NCBI GenBank assembly: GCA_905221605.1
Contig: CAJNDS010002546.1
Coordinates: 572,684-636,683 of the forward strand
Source of the DNA: Symbiodinium natans
Lineage: Eukaryota > Sar > Dinophyceae > Suessiales > Symbiodiniaceae
Reading direction: 5' to 3'
DNA: 64,000 nucleotides
The position numbers were made by a program, and so were the translations under genes. Positions 22,883-34,440 of the stretch are shown piece by piece. Each line of letters opens with the position of its first letter. Position 1 is the stretch's first letter. Below the pieces are notes generated by a model that did no database searches, was not told the DNA's origin, and saw only the letters and a list, made by a program, of their open reading frames with translations.

Positions 22883-25800
22883 GGGTTTAGGGTTTAGGGT
22901 TTAGGATGCTTAGAGCTGAGGGTGTTTAAGGTTAGTGTTTAGGGTTTAGCATGTTCCCGTAGCCCTGGGTCGCTCGAGTTCATTTGCTCTGGGACGACTT
23001 CAGGAATGTTTCCTGTGCCCCGAAACCCTGAAGCCTGAACCTTGTGCTCTCTGGGAGTTAAAATGGTTTAGGGCGTAGGGTTTGGGACAGAACAGCGTTG
23101 GGGGTTAAGCAGTTTTGCTCTTTCAGCTTCACTCTAGCAGCAAATGTCCGGGGCTTGTACAACAAGCTCTGTTATCATCCTGACGCCTGTGCACCAGCGA
23201 TTGATTGTTTCAGACGCCTGGCACAAAAAGTCGGTGCAAACTCGTGCTTTCTTGTGGTACGGCAGTACCTCGCCCTAAGTAACCAAAGCAAAGATACAAG
23301 GCCATGGCTAAGTGATGGCCCCACATGGTCCATCCCGGCTTGAAACACACGATAGGGACTCTAAACCCTTAATCCTCAACCCTTAACCCTAAACCCTTAA
23401 CCAAAACCCTAAACCCTAGCTATAGGGACCCAACACCTTAAACCCGAAGCCCTAAATCAGTAAACCCCACCCGTCGCGGGAGCCAAGCATGCCCTCTGCC
23501 AAGGTGAGATATGCTCCTCCTGCAAGCAGGCCCCCGGTGTCACAAAAAAACCCTACACCCTAGACCTTAGACCCTAAATCCTACACCCTAAACCCTAAAC
23601 CCTAAACCCTAAACCCTAAACCCTAGAAGGATGTAGGGTTTCAGGGTTTCCAGGGTAGCTAAGTGGAGCATGGACATTCGCGCCCGACTTTTTACTGAGG
23701 CTTAAGGAGATCAGGGCTCGTGAATGAGTAGGCCAGCTTGGAAACTTAGGCTTTAAACCCTAGGCCCTAAACCCTAAACCCTAAACCCTGAAAACCCTAA
23801 CTATAGGGACCCAACACCTTAGCAACTGCCGAGGCTCGGATGGTGATCATTGGTGTTCGGCTGTAGTGGGTGTTCGTGCGGGATGCGTTCTGACCCTAAG
23901 CCCTCCACCCTGAAATACCAAAGGTGTCACCACAAAAACCCTAAACCCTAAACCCTAAACCCTAACCCTAAACCCTAAACCCTAAACCCTAAACCCTAAA
24001 CCCTAAACCCTAAACCCTAAACCCTAAACCCCGATTTACGACAGAATATCACAGTTGCCTGAGGCCGTGAACTTGACCCATAAAGAGCCTACGCTGTAGA
24101 CATCTTGTGAACCAGGACCCCGCGCCCCGAGCCGAAGCAAACAGCAAGTGACCGCAAAAGATGGAGCCATTGATTAAACAAAGGACGGCTGAAAAACGAA
24201 GGACGCCCCCACGCCACCAAAATGGGGACACTAATTACATAGGTTTCGAACCTCTCCAGTTAAGCTGGTCCATAAGCTTGAGTCTGCATCACTGAAAGGT
24301 GCCAATGAGGGTTTGGGAACGTCGCTGTTCATTTACAGGTTTCGCCCCTGCCACGCTGTCAAGCATTCCGCTGCAGAATGTGCATACCATGACAAGATAT
24401 TCATGCAGTACTCCTACATTATCAACCCCATGAAGGTAAATATACAATCTGCCAAGGGCCAATCTGCCGAGGATACATGTGTTGAGCTGCCTGTCAGTGT
24501 GGGTTCAGGACTTAGCTAGCGAAAGTCACAAAAAACTTTAACACATACAATACATCTCGGGAGCTTTTCCGTGGAACCACAGAATTGCAGGCTCCGGTAC
24601 TATTAAGATCTCATCTTTGCGCCGAGGCTACGAATAGCCGAAGCTCGCCTGAGCCGGGCGGTGCTGAAAGCGAGGTGGCATTTGCGCATGACTTATCTGC
24701 AGGGTCTTCTAATGCGCCACTCCCCCGTGACCCCATCGAGCAGATGCAGAGAAGAATGAACTCCCAAAGCATGAAGAAGAGCAAGCCCTAAAGCCATGTG
24801 AAGCAGGGTTTATATTTCTGTTTTTGGTGAGTGTATGTAAGGTTCCCTTTTAATATTGGTGAGTGTATATATTGGGTGTCCTTTTGGGGGTACAAGAAAT
24901 ATATACCCTACTTCATGTCCACTACGGAGGCCCAGGGAACCTTCACGCTGGGCGCAGGGCTGTAGGGCATGTGCGCAGGGCTGTAGGGCATGTGTGATGT
25001 GTGAAGTTCCTAGCAGATTCTCAGCTAGGAGACGACCCTTGTTTTAGGATTCAGGTTTCCTTATAAGCCCGTTTAAACTAAAGGTCGCCCTAAACCCTAA
25101 ACCCTAAACCCTAAACCCTAAACCCTAAACCCTAAACCCTAAGGTATAAGGCCCTCTGTCTGGTGTCCCTTGTGTTAGCTTTGATCTCCTGTTCTGCAAG
25201 TGGCTGCACTTTGAAAGTCTGTTCGGAGTTCGGAGCTGCGACCCGGTACTGGAAGCAGGAGGCAAACACACATATACATATGTATATATATATCTATGTA
25301 TATATTTTCGTATTATTGTTGTACTATTTCAATTGGTAGTGTTTTTGCATTATTGGGTTATTTTTATTGGCATATTTATCTTTGGTTGTATTCTTAGCCA
25401 AGCCCTCAACTCTGAACGATCAACTTCGATCGCAGGCACGACCTGCGAGGAGTTTCCACCGCTCGAAGCCTTTGCCTTAGTCCGCAGGAGCCTAGACAGA
25501 CAGTGAGGGTTGTCGTTTAGTTTGGGATTTAGGGTTTGGGGTTTGGGTTTTGGGTTTTGGGTTTAGGGTTTATCCTCTAGAGTCCCCCGTAGACCCTAAG
25601 CCCTACACCAATATGCAAGTGGGCCCCACTATATTTGCCAAGTTCGTTCGGAGCCAAGTTACCGAGCATCACTCTAAGTCCTGAACCCTAAACTCTATAA
25701 ACTCCAGAAACCCTTAATCCCCATAGACCCTCTGACCCCTGTAAGCCCTTTGAACCCCATGAACCGCAGAAACCCTCCAAACCCCATGAACCCCACAACC

Positions 25801-26379
25801 CTCAAAACCCTATAAACCCGATGAACCCTGAACTCTATACTTCAATTCGGGGCACAACGTAATCCCTAAACCCTAAACCAACCATATTTGCAGCGGAGGG
25901 GCCTCACCCGTGTCGGGGCCTTAGTCTACTTACGTAAGGACCAGCCCTTATCTCCACATCAAAACCCTATCCCCGAGATTTTTCCGAGTTTCGGGTTTAG
26001 GGTTGTTCAAAGAGCCCCGACACACTGGAGGTACCCGGCCGTGGCGCGGTCCACTGGGCAGTGACTTCCGTGTGAGGCGGGCTCTGCATTGCGGTATGCT
26101 GAAGTACAAGGCGATGTACACAACAGTAGAGACCATAATGTGAGAAACCTTCGTATAAAATCCTAGAATCTCAGCTTGAAACCCTGAGAAGCCAAAGCTT
26201 CCATGCAACCCCGGGGGATGGGGAGGTGAGGGTAATTATACTGTCCCTCGACGTGCTTCCATCTCGGTACAGATTTCTGATGCGTGGGCCTCTAAGAATT
26301 CGCGGACCCTTGACCCCAATAGCAATAACAACTAACCGACGCTGTTCTTGCTGCTACTACTGCTGCTGCTTCGACGTAC

Positions 26380-26381
26380 TC

Positions 26382-26434
<53 letters not shown>

Positions 26435-26452
26435 GCTCCTACTACTACTACG

Positions 26453-26492
<40 letters not shown>

Positions 26493-26502
26493 GTACTACT
26501 AG

Positions 26503-26555
<53 letters not shown>

Positions 26556-26668
26556 GTACGACGACGACGACGACGACCACGACGACCACGGCGACCACGA
26601 CGACCACGACGAACACGACCAACACGACGAACACGACGACCACGACGCTATTACGACTGCTGCTGCTG

Positions 26669-26704
<36 letters not shown>

Positions 26705-26706
26705 GT
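26380..26706. repeat. CTA/TAC trinucleotide microsatellite
   Basis: About 325 bp of CTA repeats, with an inner section (26555-26650) changed to CGA/ACC-type triplets. The long frames on both strands (poly-Leu, poly-Thr, poly-Val) are repeat artefacts. Confidence 0.95.
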
Positions 26707-27666
26707 ACGACTACTACGATTACTGTTTCTAGTACTTACTGCTACTACTAGCATAGTCGCAGAGGTGATGTCTGGTCGTGGCGGTGGTAGTTGTTTTTGT
26801 AGTGGTAGCCGTAGTACAATTCGTAGTAGTCATATTGTTCGTGCTCATACTCGTATGTGTAGTCATAGTCGTACTGTAGTCATCTTTCTAGCATCGTCGC
26901 CACCGTCGTAGTAGTTGGTAACGACAAAGGAATTTTGAATTCAAAGCAATAGCGCAAGCTGGAGCAACAGCACATAGCAATAGCAACAGTACTGTCAAAA
27001 GCACTCGCGCTAGCACTATGTAAGAATAGCAATAGAGAAAATGTTGGTGGACAATGCGCAGCATTACGTCATATATCGCCATCCAAGTTTACTAAGTAAG
27101 CGACAACATAAACCACGCAGATGGTATAACATGAGATGTGTTTAATGATGTTTAGTACACCCATATGACAATACATCATAGAGCAGTTTCTGCAACTCAA
27201 AAATCACAAGCGTGTATGTGTGTACAATATACATATATACGCATTATATATATATATATGCAATATGCAAATGAAAAAGCTAGTGCTTGTATTTGTGATA
27301 ATTTTTGCTTGATCGACGCATCATGTGTGCACACGAAGAAACATCCTATGACATGTGCCCCTTTTCCTTGTTCGGGAGGACACCGCACCAGTGGGAACAG
27401 CTGACTGCCAAATTTAGCTGCTCGTAGCTTGGTGGAGCTACTTGCAGGTGCCGTGCCAGCAAGAAAAAGTCCGAGCGACGACTGCGACGACTTGGGGGTT
27501 TAGCGTAGGGAGTTGGGATACTCAAGGTGTACGACCATGTGTGTGAAGCTTGTGTTGGGTGTGTTTTGGGATCTCCTTTTGTGCATGTTTTCCTCTGTCT
27601 CCGCAGTCCTGCCTCTGGCTGAAGAGTCGCCCACCCCTTGCCACCGCCAATGCAGGTGCGACCCTA

Positions 27667-27750
27667 CTAAACCCCTAAACCCCTAAACCCCTAAACCCCT
27701 AAGCCCCTAAACCCCTAATAAACCCCTAAACCCCTAAACCCCTAAACCTA
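27667..27750 (-). repeat. CCCCTAAA 8-mer array
   Basis: About ten units of CCCCTAAA just upstream of the first PPR exon. Confidence 0.95.
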
Positions 27751-27778
27751 TGCTTCGAAGCCTCAGCCGCAGGCAGAC

Positions 27779-30700
27779 ATGCTGACAGCGAGGAGCTCTA
27801 CATTTGTGAACCCAGGCTGTTCACCGAAAGCACTGGGCCGGTTCGATTCTTAGCAGCCCAGCGGTACCCTTTGTTTTTTTTTTGGTTATGGGTTCCCTTT
27901 TTTGAACAACCAGCCCAAAAAAGGGGTGCCCTTATTAAAATCTGGTTTCTGGGCTACCAAGGATTCTGCTCTTCCTAGTTTTGCCTGGCAAAGCTCTGTT
28001 GATAAGTTGGTGGGTATGCAGCAAGGTAGGCTGGAGCTGACGGTCGTGTCCTACACGTCGGCTATGGCTCAGATGGCTTGGATAGTGACCTTGAAGGTCC
28101 TAGCGCATATGCAAGAACGGCAATGCCTTGCCAACTCCGTGACTCTGAGTCTTGGTAGCCAAGTGCTACCCTTTACCCTTTTTTTGGGTTCTGGTTTCCC
28201 CTTGTAAAATAACCAACCCAAAAAAGGGTGCCCTTATTGTAAGATGGTTACTGGGCTACCAAGGAATTCAATCCTGGCAGCGACTGCAAGATCAGCACAA
28301 TGGACGTCCGGGATGTGCCTTCTACGCGAGATGCAGTCGACTGGCCTGGTGCCCACCATCATCTCGTTCGGAACAGGCCTTAGCTTTGGAAGAGGTGCGC
28401 GCTGGCGTCAGGGCTTTCGCCTGCTGCAGCAGCTTTGGCGCATCTCATTGCAACTTAACACAGTGGCCGCCAATGCCGCCATTTCTTGCGTGTCGCCTGG
28501 CATGTCCATGTCGGGAAATGAGGAGATGCTACCTCGAGGCTGGAGCGCAGCGATCCACATGTACCTATATCCCCCTTGGGAAGTTGTTTTTGCTTATATA
28601 AAACCCAAGAGGATACTAAGAATGTTTTTTTTTTATCAATTAAGGTTCTAAGGGGAGTAGAGGCACAGCCGGATGCGCCAACGAAGCATCGAAGTCAGTG
28701 CAGCCACCACTGGCTCCCTCATCCAGGTGGGCCGGTTCACGAGACGCTGGCACTTGGCTCTTGGGTTCCTGAAGCTGGAGCAGCAGCTCCTTGAGGGCAG
28801 TACGTGGCCGAAAAGGGTTTACAAGTAGCGGCCCCCCAAGTTAGAAGTAGGGTTATAAGGGTCCTAGAGTGGGTTATAAGTTTCAAGATTTAGGTTATAA
28901 CTCCCTAAATTTAAGTTAGCATAGTAAGGGGGCCCCCGACTTGAATGGTTCTACCTTGCTACGAGTAGGTCAAAAACCCCCAACTGGGTCTATTGTTCTA
29001 TCTTTCAGGGAATTACCAGCATGTCCGGTCGTGTAGAGGGTATCTGATACCTTAAGTCCAAAGCCCTAAACCCCAAACCCTAAACCCTAAACCCTAAACC
29101 CTAAACCCTAAACCCCAAACCCTAAACCCTAAACCCTAAACCCAAGGCTGCGTGGAGATCGTCACCCCTCTGTGAGCCGGATCTCTGCTAACACCGCCAT
29201 CAGCGCCTGCGAAGTCTCACAGTGGGCACGTGCCCTGGGCGTGCCTTGCGGACTGAGTGAGCCCTCAAGGGCTTATAGGGCTTGGGTTTAGGGTTTAGGG
29301 TTGAGGGTTTAGGGTTTAGGGTCTAGGGTTTAGGGTTTAGGGTTAGGGGTTCAGGGTTTCCGGTTTAGGGTTTCGGGTCTAGGGCTTGGTGTGTCGTGTT
29401 TAGGGTTTAGGGTTTCGGGCCCAATGACCCTATAATAGGCGGATCATAGCAGTCTAGTGCAGATGATCCCTATTTTAGGGCTCATCTGGCCCCCAAGGTG
29501 TGTGAGTCTATGGAAGGGGTCATCGATGGCGTGACCGTCAGCGCTTGCATCTCCGCCTGTGAAACTTGCCTAGCCAGTCGTAGAACTTTCAACTTTTTTG
29601 GGTCTCCTTCTTGCGTAGGAGTAATGAAGTCTACCCTTTTTGGGTCTCCTTATTGCGTAGGAGTAATATTGCCTTACCCTTCTTTATTTCTTGATTATTG
29701 GAGACGTAAGGAAAAGGGGCACAGGTGGGAGAGGGCAGTGGACTTGACCCATCATCTGTCTCAGGGTACAGCAGCTCCCAGGCTGACAGGCTTGGCACAA
29801 GACACTACATCCCCCTTGGGAACTATTTGTTTAAAGTTTTGTTTATGTAAAACCCAAGAGGATATTATCAATTATGATGTTTATTAAGGTTCTAATTCGT
29901 TTTGATTATATAAACCCCAAGAGGATATTGAAACATATGATGTTTATTAAGGTTCTAAGGGGGAGTATAGGACAAGCTGCAGTGCCTTCCCGTGGCCCTC
30001 ACCGCCTGCATCAGTGCATGCGAGAAGGGCTGTGCATGGCAAACATCGCTGCAGATGGCCGCTGATCTCCGGCCCCTTCTGGGTTTCCAGAAGGCATCCC
30101 AAACACTCCCGTACCTTAGTAGCCCAGGTGGTACCCTTTACCTTTTTTTGTCTTATGGGTTCCCTTTTTAAATAACCCACCCAAAAACGAGTGCCCGTAT
30201 TATAATATGGCTACTGGGCTACCAAGGTACAATGCGGCACTGTGCTCGTTGGGCCGGAGCGCGCGCTGGGAGCTCGCAGTGGGCATCGTCAGCTGGCTGC
30301 ACGAGTCGACCCTTCAGCCAAGCCTCGAGACGCTGAACGCGTGCGTGGGCGCGCTGCGCGTAGCGCAGGAGTGGTCATGTGCCCTGGCAGCCTGGCTGAC
30401 GTTGAAGCAGTGGGCGCTGTTGCCTTCAGTCGTGACTCTGGCGGCATCCCTAGCCACAGTCTCTGGCAGAGCAGCTTGCAATGCTCTCATCTCTGCGTCT
30501 TGGTAGCTGAGAGGTGCCCTTTAAGGCTTTTTTTGGGTTATGGGTTCCCCTTATAAAAGTACTTAGCACCAAAAAGGGTACCCTTAAATACCATATGGTT
30601 ACTGGGCTGCCAAGGTGTGTGCAGAGCCGCAGCGGTGGAGTTTGGGCATCTGCCTCTTTGACGTGATGGCTCCGGACCGAATCTCATTCAACTCCCTCGC

Positions 30701-32706
30701 GTCGGTGCTGGAGAACCTTAGGGGACAATTGAAGCCTAAGACTGGTTTAGGGCTTAGGGTTTAGGGTTGAGGGTTTCGGGTTTAATTAGGGTTTAGGGTT
30801 TACTGGTTGGGGTTTAGGGATCGTCTAGCCTATTCTACTACTGGAACCCCGGTTCTTCAAGGCATCTACCCTACAGCACCAGAATTGCCACTTTCTGGCT
30901 GATGGACCATAAGTCAGGTACGTGGGGACCATAAAGACCCTAGTCCCTAAACCCTAAACCCTTTTAGGACCCCAAAGCCCTTGTATTTACGTTTCAATAA
31001 TTCACCCTAAGCCTCAAGCCCTAAGCCCTAAGCCCCAAGCCCCAAGCCCCAAGCCCCAAACCCCAAACCCTAAACCCTAAACCCTAACCCCTAAACCCCC
31101 CCTCCAAGGAAGAGCCGCCGGTGGCGCCAGACGCTGGCGCTGCTCCCGCAACTTCGATCCCGGCGCCTGGAGCCGGACCCCTTCACCCAGGACGCTCTCT
31201 CACGTAGTGGCGCTCCCGGAATTCAGGTGATGAAGTCCAGTGTTTAGGGTTTAGGGTTTAGGGTGTAGGGTGTAGGGTTTAGGGTTGGGGTTTAGGGTTT
31301 AGGGTTTAGGGTTTTACGGCCGAAACCCTAAACCCTAAACCCTAGGACGCCATCCTTGCCGCTTGTCAGAGAGCCGGCGTTTGGCGCCGGGTGCTCGCAA
31401 GCCTCCATCAGACTCCGAGCCCTGAGGTGGTTGGCATCTGGGTTGCCGTATCGGGGGTTTGGGGTTTAGGGTTTAGGGTTTAGGGTTTAGGGCTAGGGTT
31501 TTGGGGTTTAGGGCTTCGGGTTTCATAAGTTGCCAAAGAAGAAAGACCATACCATTGTTTGCTGTATGTCCAATCTTTATGGCGGGAGCTTACTTCAAGT
31601 CCCTGTAACCATTTGTACCTCTAAGCCTTCAAACCTGTACACCTTTAAGACCTTTCTTCAAGCCTTTGCGCCTTTTTAGGCTTTTAAGCCTTTAAACCTT
31701 TTTGAGCCTTTGAACCCTTCTTATAAAAGCCCTACTTATCTTAAGTTCCTTCACCACCGAGGCATGGTCTGCGCCGCACTCGCCTTGGCGCGGCAGTGGG
31801 AGCAGTGGCCCAAGGTCCGCGCTTGTAAACAAGACTTGGCATGAGCCACTGAAGTCAGCCAACCGAAGGAAACCACGATGAACCCCAAACCAGAACCCCA
31901 AACCCTAAACCCTAGGGTCTAGGGTTTAGGGGTTAGGGCTTGGGGATTGTTGAGCCCTAACAGTTTAAACACCCAAACCCTACACCCCGCACATCCCCAC
32001 AAAACCCACCTCGAGGTACTCGAAATGTTGCAGGATCTTCGAGCCAGGGATGTCGAGGTCGACGCCGCGGTCCAGGGCACCCCGATGATGGGTTAGGGTT
32101 GAGGGTTTAGGGTGCAGGGTTGAGGGTTTAGGGTGTAGGGTTTAGGGTTTAGGGCTAGGGTTGAGGGTTTAGGGTTTAGGGTTCGAGGTTTGAGGGTTAG
32201 GGTTGAGGGGTTTAGGGGTTCGGGTTTGAGGCTTTAGGGTGTAGGGGTTTTTAGGGGCTAGGGTTTACGGTTTGGGGGTTGAGGGTTCTGGGGGTTTAGG
32301 GTTGAGGCTTTTGGGGGGTCTTGGGCTTTATGTGTCGATAGAAAGTCAAAGTATGTTTTCGACCTTCAGGCTTCGGAGTTTTGGGCCTTTGGGGGTTTTA
32401 GGGGAGGGCTTTTGGGTTCTTGCGTTTGGGTTTGTTTTTTGGGTTTAGTGCAGGGATTACAAGAGTAGTATAGAGTATTAAGAAAAGGCTTGATTTGGTC
32501 CGTAAGGACCAGGTGCTCAACACCTGCCCAACCAGCCAAAATCAGGTCCTAAGCCCTAAACCCTAAACCCTAAACCCTAAACCCTAAACCCTAAACCCTA
32601 AACACTGCCTTTTTCAACTCCTCAACGGCCCGCACCTCAAACCAAAGGCATGGCGATCGACCTTCTCATGGCCGCCGGTGCTGGGGCACCTGCCAGCGCC
32701 CGCTGA
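27779..32706 (+). CDS. Pentatricopeptide-repeat (PPR) protein, about 17 exons
   Basis: PPR proteins bind organellar RNA; dinoflagellates have large PPR families. Repeated helix-turn-helix signatures are visible: NTAISACEVSQWARAL, TACISACEKGCAWQTSLQM, YNAALCSLGRSARWELAVG, ISVCAEPQRWSLGICLFDVM, RWRQTLALLPQLRSRRLEPD, DAILAACQRAGVWRRVLASL, ALALARQWEQWPKVLEMLQ. Exons: 27779-27844, 27962-28146, 28264-28560, 28661-28799, 29147-29256, 29498-29560, 29711-29800, 29971-30110, 30227-30494, 30615-about 30730, about 31113-31190, 31346-31433, 31762-31814, 32016-32076, 32648-32706 (TGA). The ATG at 27779 gives MLTARSSTFVN; an upstream exon near 27610-27652 is possible. Seven introns are introner-like elements and others carry telomere-type repeats. 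Phase breaks at 28561-28660 and around 28800-29147 could mean a missed exon or that the gene is decaying. Confidence 0.75.
27845..27961 (+). mobile_element. Introner-like intron, family 1, duplication GATT
   Basis: GATT 27845-27848 is repeated at 27962-27965. Between them the element starts CTTAGCAGCCCAG and ends CTGGGCTACCAAG, imperfect inverted repeats. Taking the intron as 27845-27961 (GA...AG) joins TTC to GAT TCT in the PPR frame (ALGRF / DSALPSFAW). Internal marks shared with the family are TACCCTTT, a T run, GGGTTCCC, and GGGTGCCCTTAT. Confidence 0.85.
28147..28263 (+). mobile_element. Introner-like intron, family 1, duplication GAGT/GAAT
   Basis: Element 28151-28263 starts CTTGGTAGCCAAG and ends CTGGGCTACCAAG. 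Flanks GAGT and GAAT differ at one base. Removing 28147-28263 (GA...AG) gives ACT CTG AAT TCA ATC in frame, joining ANSVTL to NSILAATARSAQW. Starting instead at the GT two bases on would break the frame. Confidence 0.8.
28561..28660 (+). mobile_element. Introner-like intron, family 2, possibly decayed
   Basis: GTAC then CTATATCCCCCTTGGGAA at the left; TTCTAAGGGGAGTAG at the right, inverted to the left end. It shares AAACCCAAGAGGATA and ATCAATTAAGGTTCTA with 29801-29970. The right flank is AGGC, so no duplication is visible, and the PPR frames on the two sides do not join simply. Confidence 0.6.
28830..28938. mobile_element. MITE-like element with GGGGCCCCC ends, copy 2
   Basis: Begins GGCCCCCCAAGTTAGAAG and ends AGTAAGGGGGCCCCCGACTT. 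Same family as 10719-10832. It lies inside the PPR intron that begins at 28800. Confidence 0.6.
29561..29710 (+). mobile_element. Introner-like intron, family 3, duplication GAAA
   Basis: GAAA at 29561-29564 and 29711-29714. Removing 29561-29710 (GA...AG) restores GCC TGT GAA AAG GGG CAC, the canonical PPR string ISACEKGHRWERAVDL. The element begins CTTGCCTAGCC and ends GACGTAAG, and holds two tandem copies of a segment with GGGTCTCCTT and GCGTAGGAGTAAT. Confidence 0.8.
29801..29970 (+). mobile_element. Introner-like intron, family 2, duplication GACA, internally duplicated
   Basis: GACA at 29801-29804 and 29971-29974. Ends CTACATCCCCCTTGGGAAC and GTTCTAAGGGGGAGTATAG are inverted. Spliced as GA...AG it joins LTGLAQ to DKLQCLPVALTACISACEK in frame. 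The right half (CCCAAGAGGATATT..TTTATTAAGGTTCTAA) occurs twice, so this copy has a roughly 73-bp tandem duplication. Confidence 0.8.
30111..30226 (+). mobile_element. Introner-like intron, family 1, duplication GTAC
   Basis: GTAC at 30111-30114 and 30227-30230, perfect. Element ends CTTAGTAGCCCAG and CTGGGCTACCAAG. The intron is GT...AG with the GT taken from the left duplication; splicing gives CTC CCG TAC AAT GCG, joining QTLP to YNAALCSLGRSARW. The clearest of the series. Confidence 0.9.
30495..30614 (+). mobile_element. Introner-like intron, family 1, duplication GCGT/GTGT
   Basis: Left flank GCGT, right flank GTGT. Element starts CTTGGTAGCTGAG and ends CTGGGCTGCCAAG. Spliced as GC...AG it gives ATC TCT GTG TGT GCA, NALISVCAEPQRW. 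With the left copy of the duplication the exon would have read ISACAEP, the usual PPR string, so the right copy has probably mutated C to T. Confidence 0.85.
31191..31345 (+). mobile_element. Telomere-repeat intron with GACGC duplication
   Basis: GACGC flanks both ends (31191-31195, 31346-31350). The intron opens GACGCTCTCTC, soon enters TTTAGGG repeats (from about 31240), and closes with CCCTAAACCCTAG. Spliced as GA...AG it joins LEPDPFTQ to DAILAACQRAG, a standard PPR boundary. It is 155 bp and almost wholly telomere-type sequence in inverted halves. Confidence 0.75.
31434..31761 (+). mobile_element. Telomere-repeat intron with GCAT duplication
   Basis: GCAT at 31434-31437 and 31762-31765. 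Spliced as GC...AG it joins SPEVVG to MVCAALALARQWEQW in frame. The 5' part holds TTTAGGG repeats; the 3' part is CCTTT-rich rather than clean CCCTAAA. Confidence 0.6.
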
Positions 32707-33964
32707 CCTAAGTGGTTCTGGGGGGTTTAGGGTTGAGGGTTGAGGGTTGAGGGTTGCGGATTTGGGCGGTTTTGTTTAGGGTTTGGGCGGTTTAGAATCG
32801 GAGCTTTCGAAGCGTTTTGCGGCTTAGGGTTGGGGATGTTTTATGGGTTTAGCTGCATTATGGTTAGCTAGTTGGGCAGTTCAGTTGTCTACAAGTCTAA
32901 ATCGTGGCCCCATGTTCGGGTGCGCTACATACAAGGGGCCGGTATTGTACCATGAACCCGAAATCGACTCCCTAAACCCTGAACCTTAAACCCTAAACCC
33001 TTTTACCGTTAGTGAGCCGACCAGTCGAGGACAGCTCTGGCCTTAAAGAGGGTTCAGGAGTGTAGAGGGGCTTGGGGGTTCTTACGGGTGTTTGGGGTTT
33101 AGGATTTTGGGCTTAAGTTTAGGTGTATAGGGTTTGGGGATTGGTTGGGTTTAGGAGCCATGATAGAGCGGAACAGCTAAGCAACCAGCGACTTAGGATC
33201 ATGCAATCCCATACAACCTCCACCTTAGTTTCCCCCCTCCACTATAGGGCCCAAGAAAGGTTTATTTGTTGGGCTCCTTGAGCTTTAGGGTTTAGGGTTT
33301 AGGGTTTAGGGTTTAGGGTTTAGGGCTTAGGGTTTAGGGTTTAGGGTTTAGGGTTTAGGGTTGAGGATTTAACTGTTTAGGGTTAAGGCTGGCTTGGTAT
33401 CAGATCCCATGATAGGATGGGCCCAACCCTGCCAAGGCGCCGTACGTCCATAGTCTGCACCTGCTTCTGGGTCATTGCTGAGTCTTCTTGTTCTTTTTGT
33501 TGGGCTGTTTTTGGGGTTTAGAGTTTGTAGGGTTTAGGGTTTAGGGTTTGGGCTTTATGGTTAAGGGTTAAGGGTTTGGGGTTTAGGGTTTAGGGGTTTC
33601 TGGATGAAGGCTTAAACAAGAAAGAAAACCAGGCCTACTTATGCGGAGTCAGTAAAAAGCAGGAAAGCAGGAGCATCAACCGCTGATGTGGCTCCCTCAG
33701 TTTTCAGGTTGCGATATCAGGTCGCGGGATTGTTTAGCAGCAACTCCTTAATTACACACTAGGCCCTGTCAACATCAAGCCAAAATCCTGCAACCCTAGA
33801 CCCTAGACCCCACTTAGAAGCCGTTTTGACATAGTACTAAGTAGACTTACTATGTCCAAAGAGCTTCCAAGTAAACCCCAAAACGTCCACAACAAATCCA
33901 AGTCCCAAACCTCAAATGCCAAGCAAGACCAACACGCGCAGTCCCATTTTCAAAACAAGGACCT

Positions 33965-33973
33965 TGGGGGGGT

Positions 33974-34007
<34 letters not shown>

Positions 34008-34012
34008 CGGGG
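33965..34012. repeat. Poly-G tract
   Basis: Near-continuous G run of about 48 bases with one or two interruptions. Length is uncertain in such runs. Confidence 0.8.
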
Positions 34013-34440
34013 GGTGGTAAGGAGCATGGTCTATTATGGGTTATGTGTCCTTAGTAGGCCTTATTTCGGGTTCATGCCCTGGACACTGGACCCTAGACCC
34101 TAATCCCTCATGGGCCCTTACACCCCCGTCCCTTTCACGGCAGCCACCGAGGATGGATAGTGTGCAAGCGGGAACGGAAGCCTGGTTGAAGACATATGGG
34201 CATTTCCCAGAATAGGGATACCCCTTTTTTACCCCAAACAGAATAGGATCCCCTTTTAAAGGGACCCCCAAGAAGGGTACCCTTATTTGCGGAAACCCCC
34301 ATATACGTCTTGTCCCGCGTGTAGCGTCAGGAGTTTCGTTTCCAGCAAGGTGGGCAGGGCGGAGGCCCAGCCAGAAGTATATAGAGGGGCAGAGTAGCAT
34401 ATGTATGCAGGTACATTCACAGATAAAGATAGGCATACTC

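Larger units (their letters stand above)
22723..27430. other. Region between the membrane-protein exons and the PPR gene
   Basis: Contains telomere-type blocks (to about 24030 and near 25085), an open stretch after TTTCAG at 23127 (NVRGLYNKLCYHPDACAPAI..), a possible exon near 23470-23540 with CxxC-like spacing (GEICSSCKQAP), non-repeat sequence with small open frames at 24313-24791, an AT-rich piece near 25265-25375 and the CTA microsatellite. None of the open frames has a domain I recognise. Confidence 0.35.

Noticed and set aside
26226-26911. Open frames of 140-187 codons on both strands
   Set aside because: They are translations of the CTA trinucleotide repeat (poly-Leu, poly-Thr, poly-Val), not genes.
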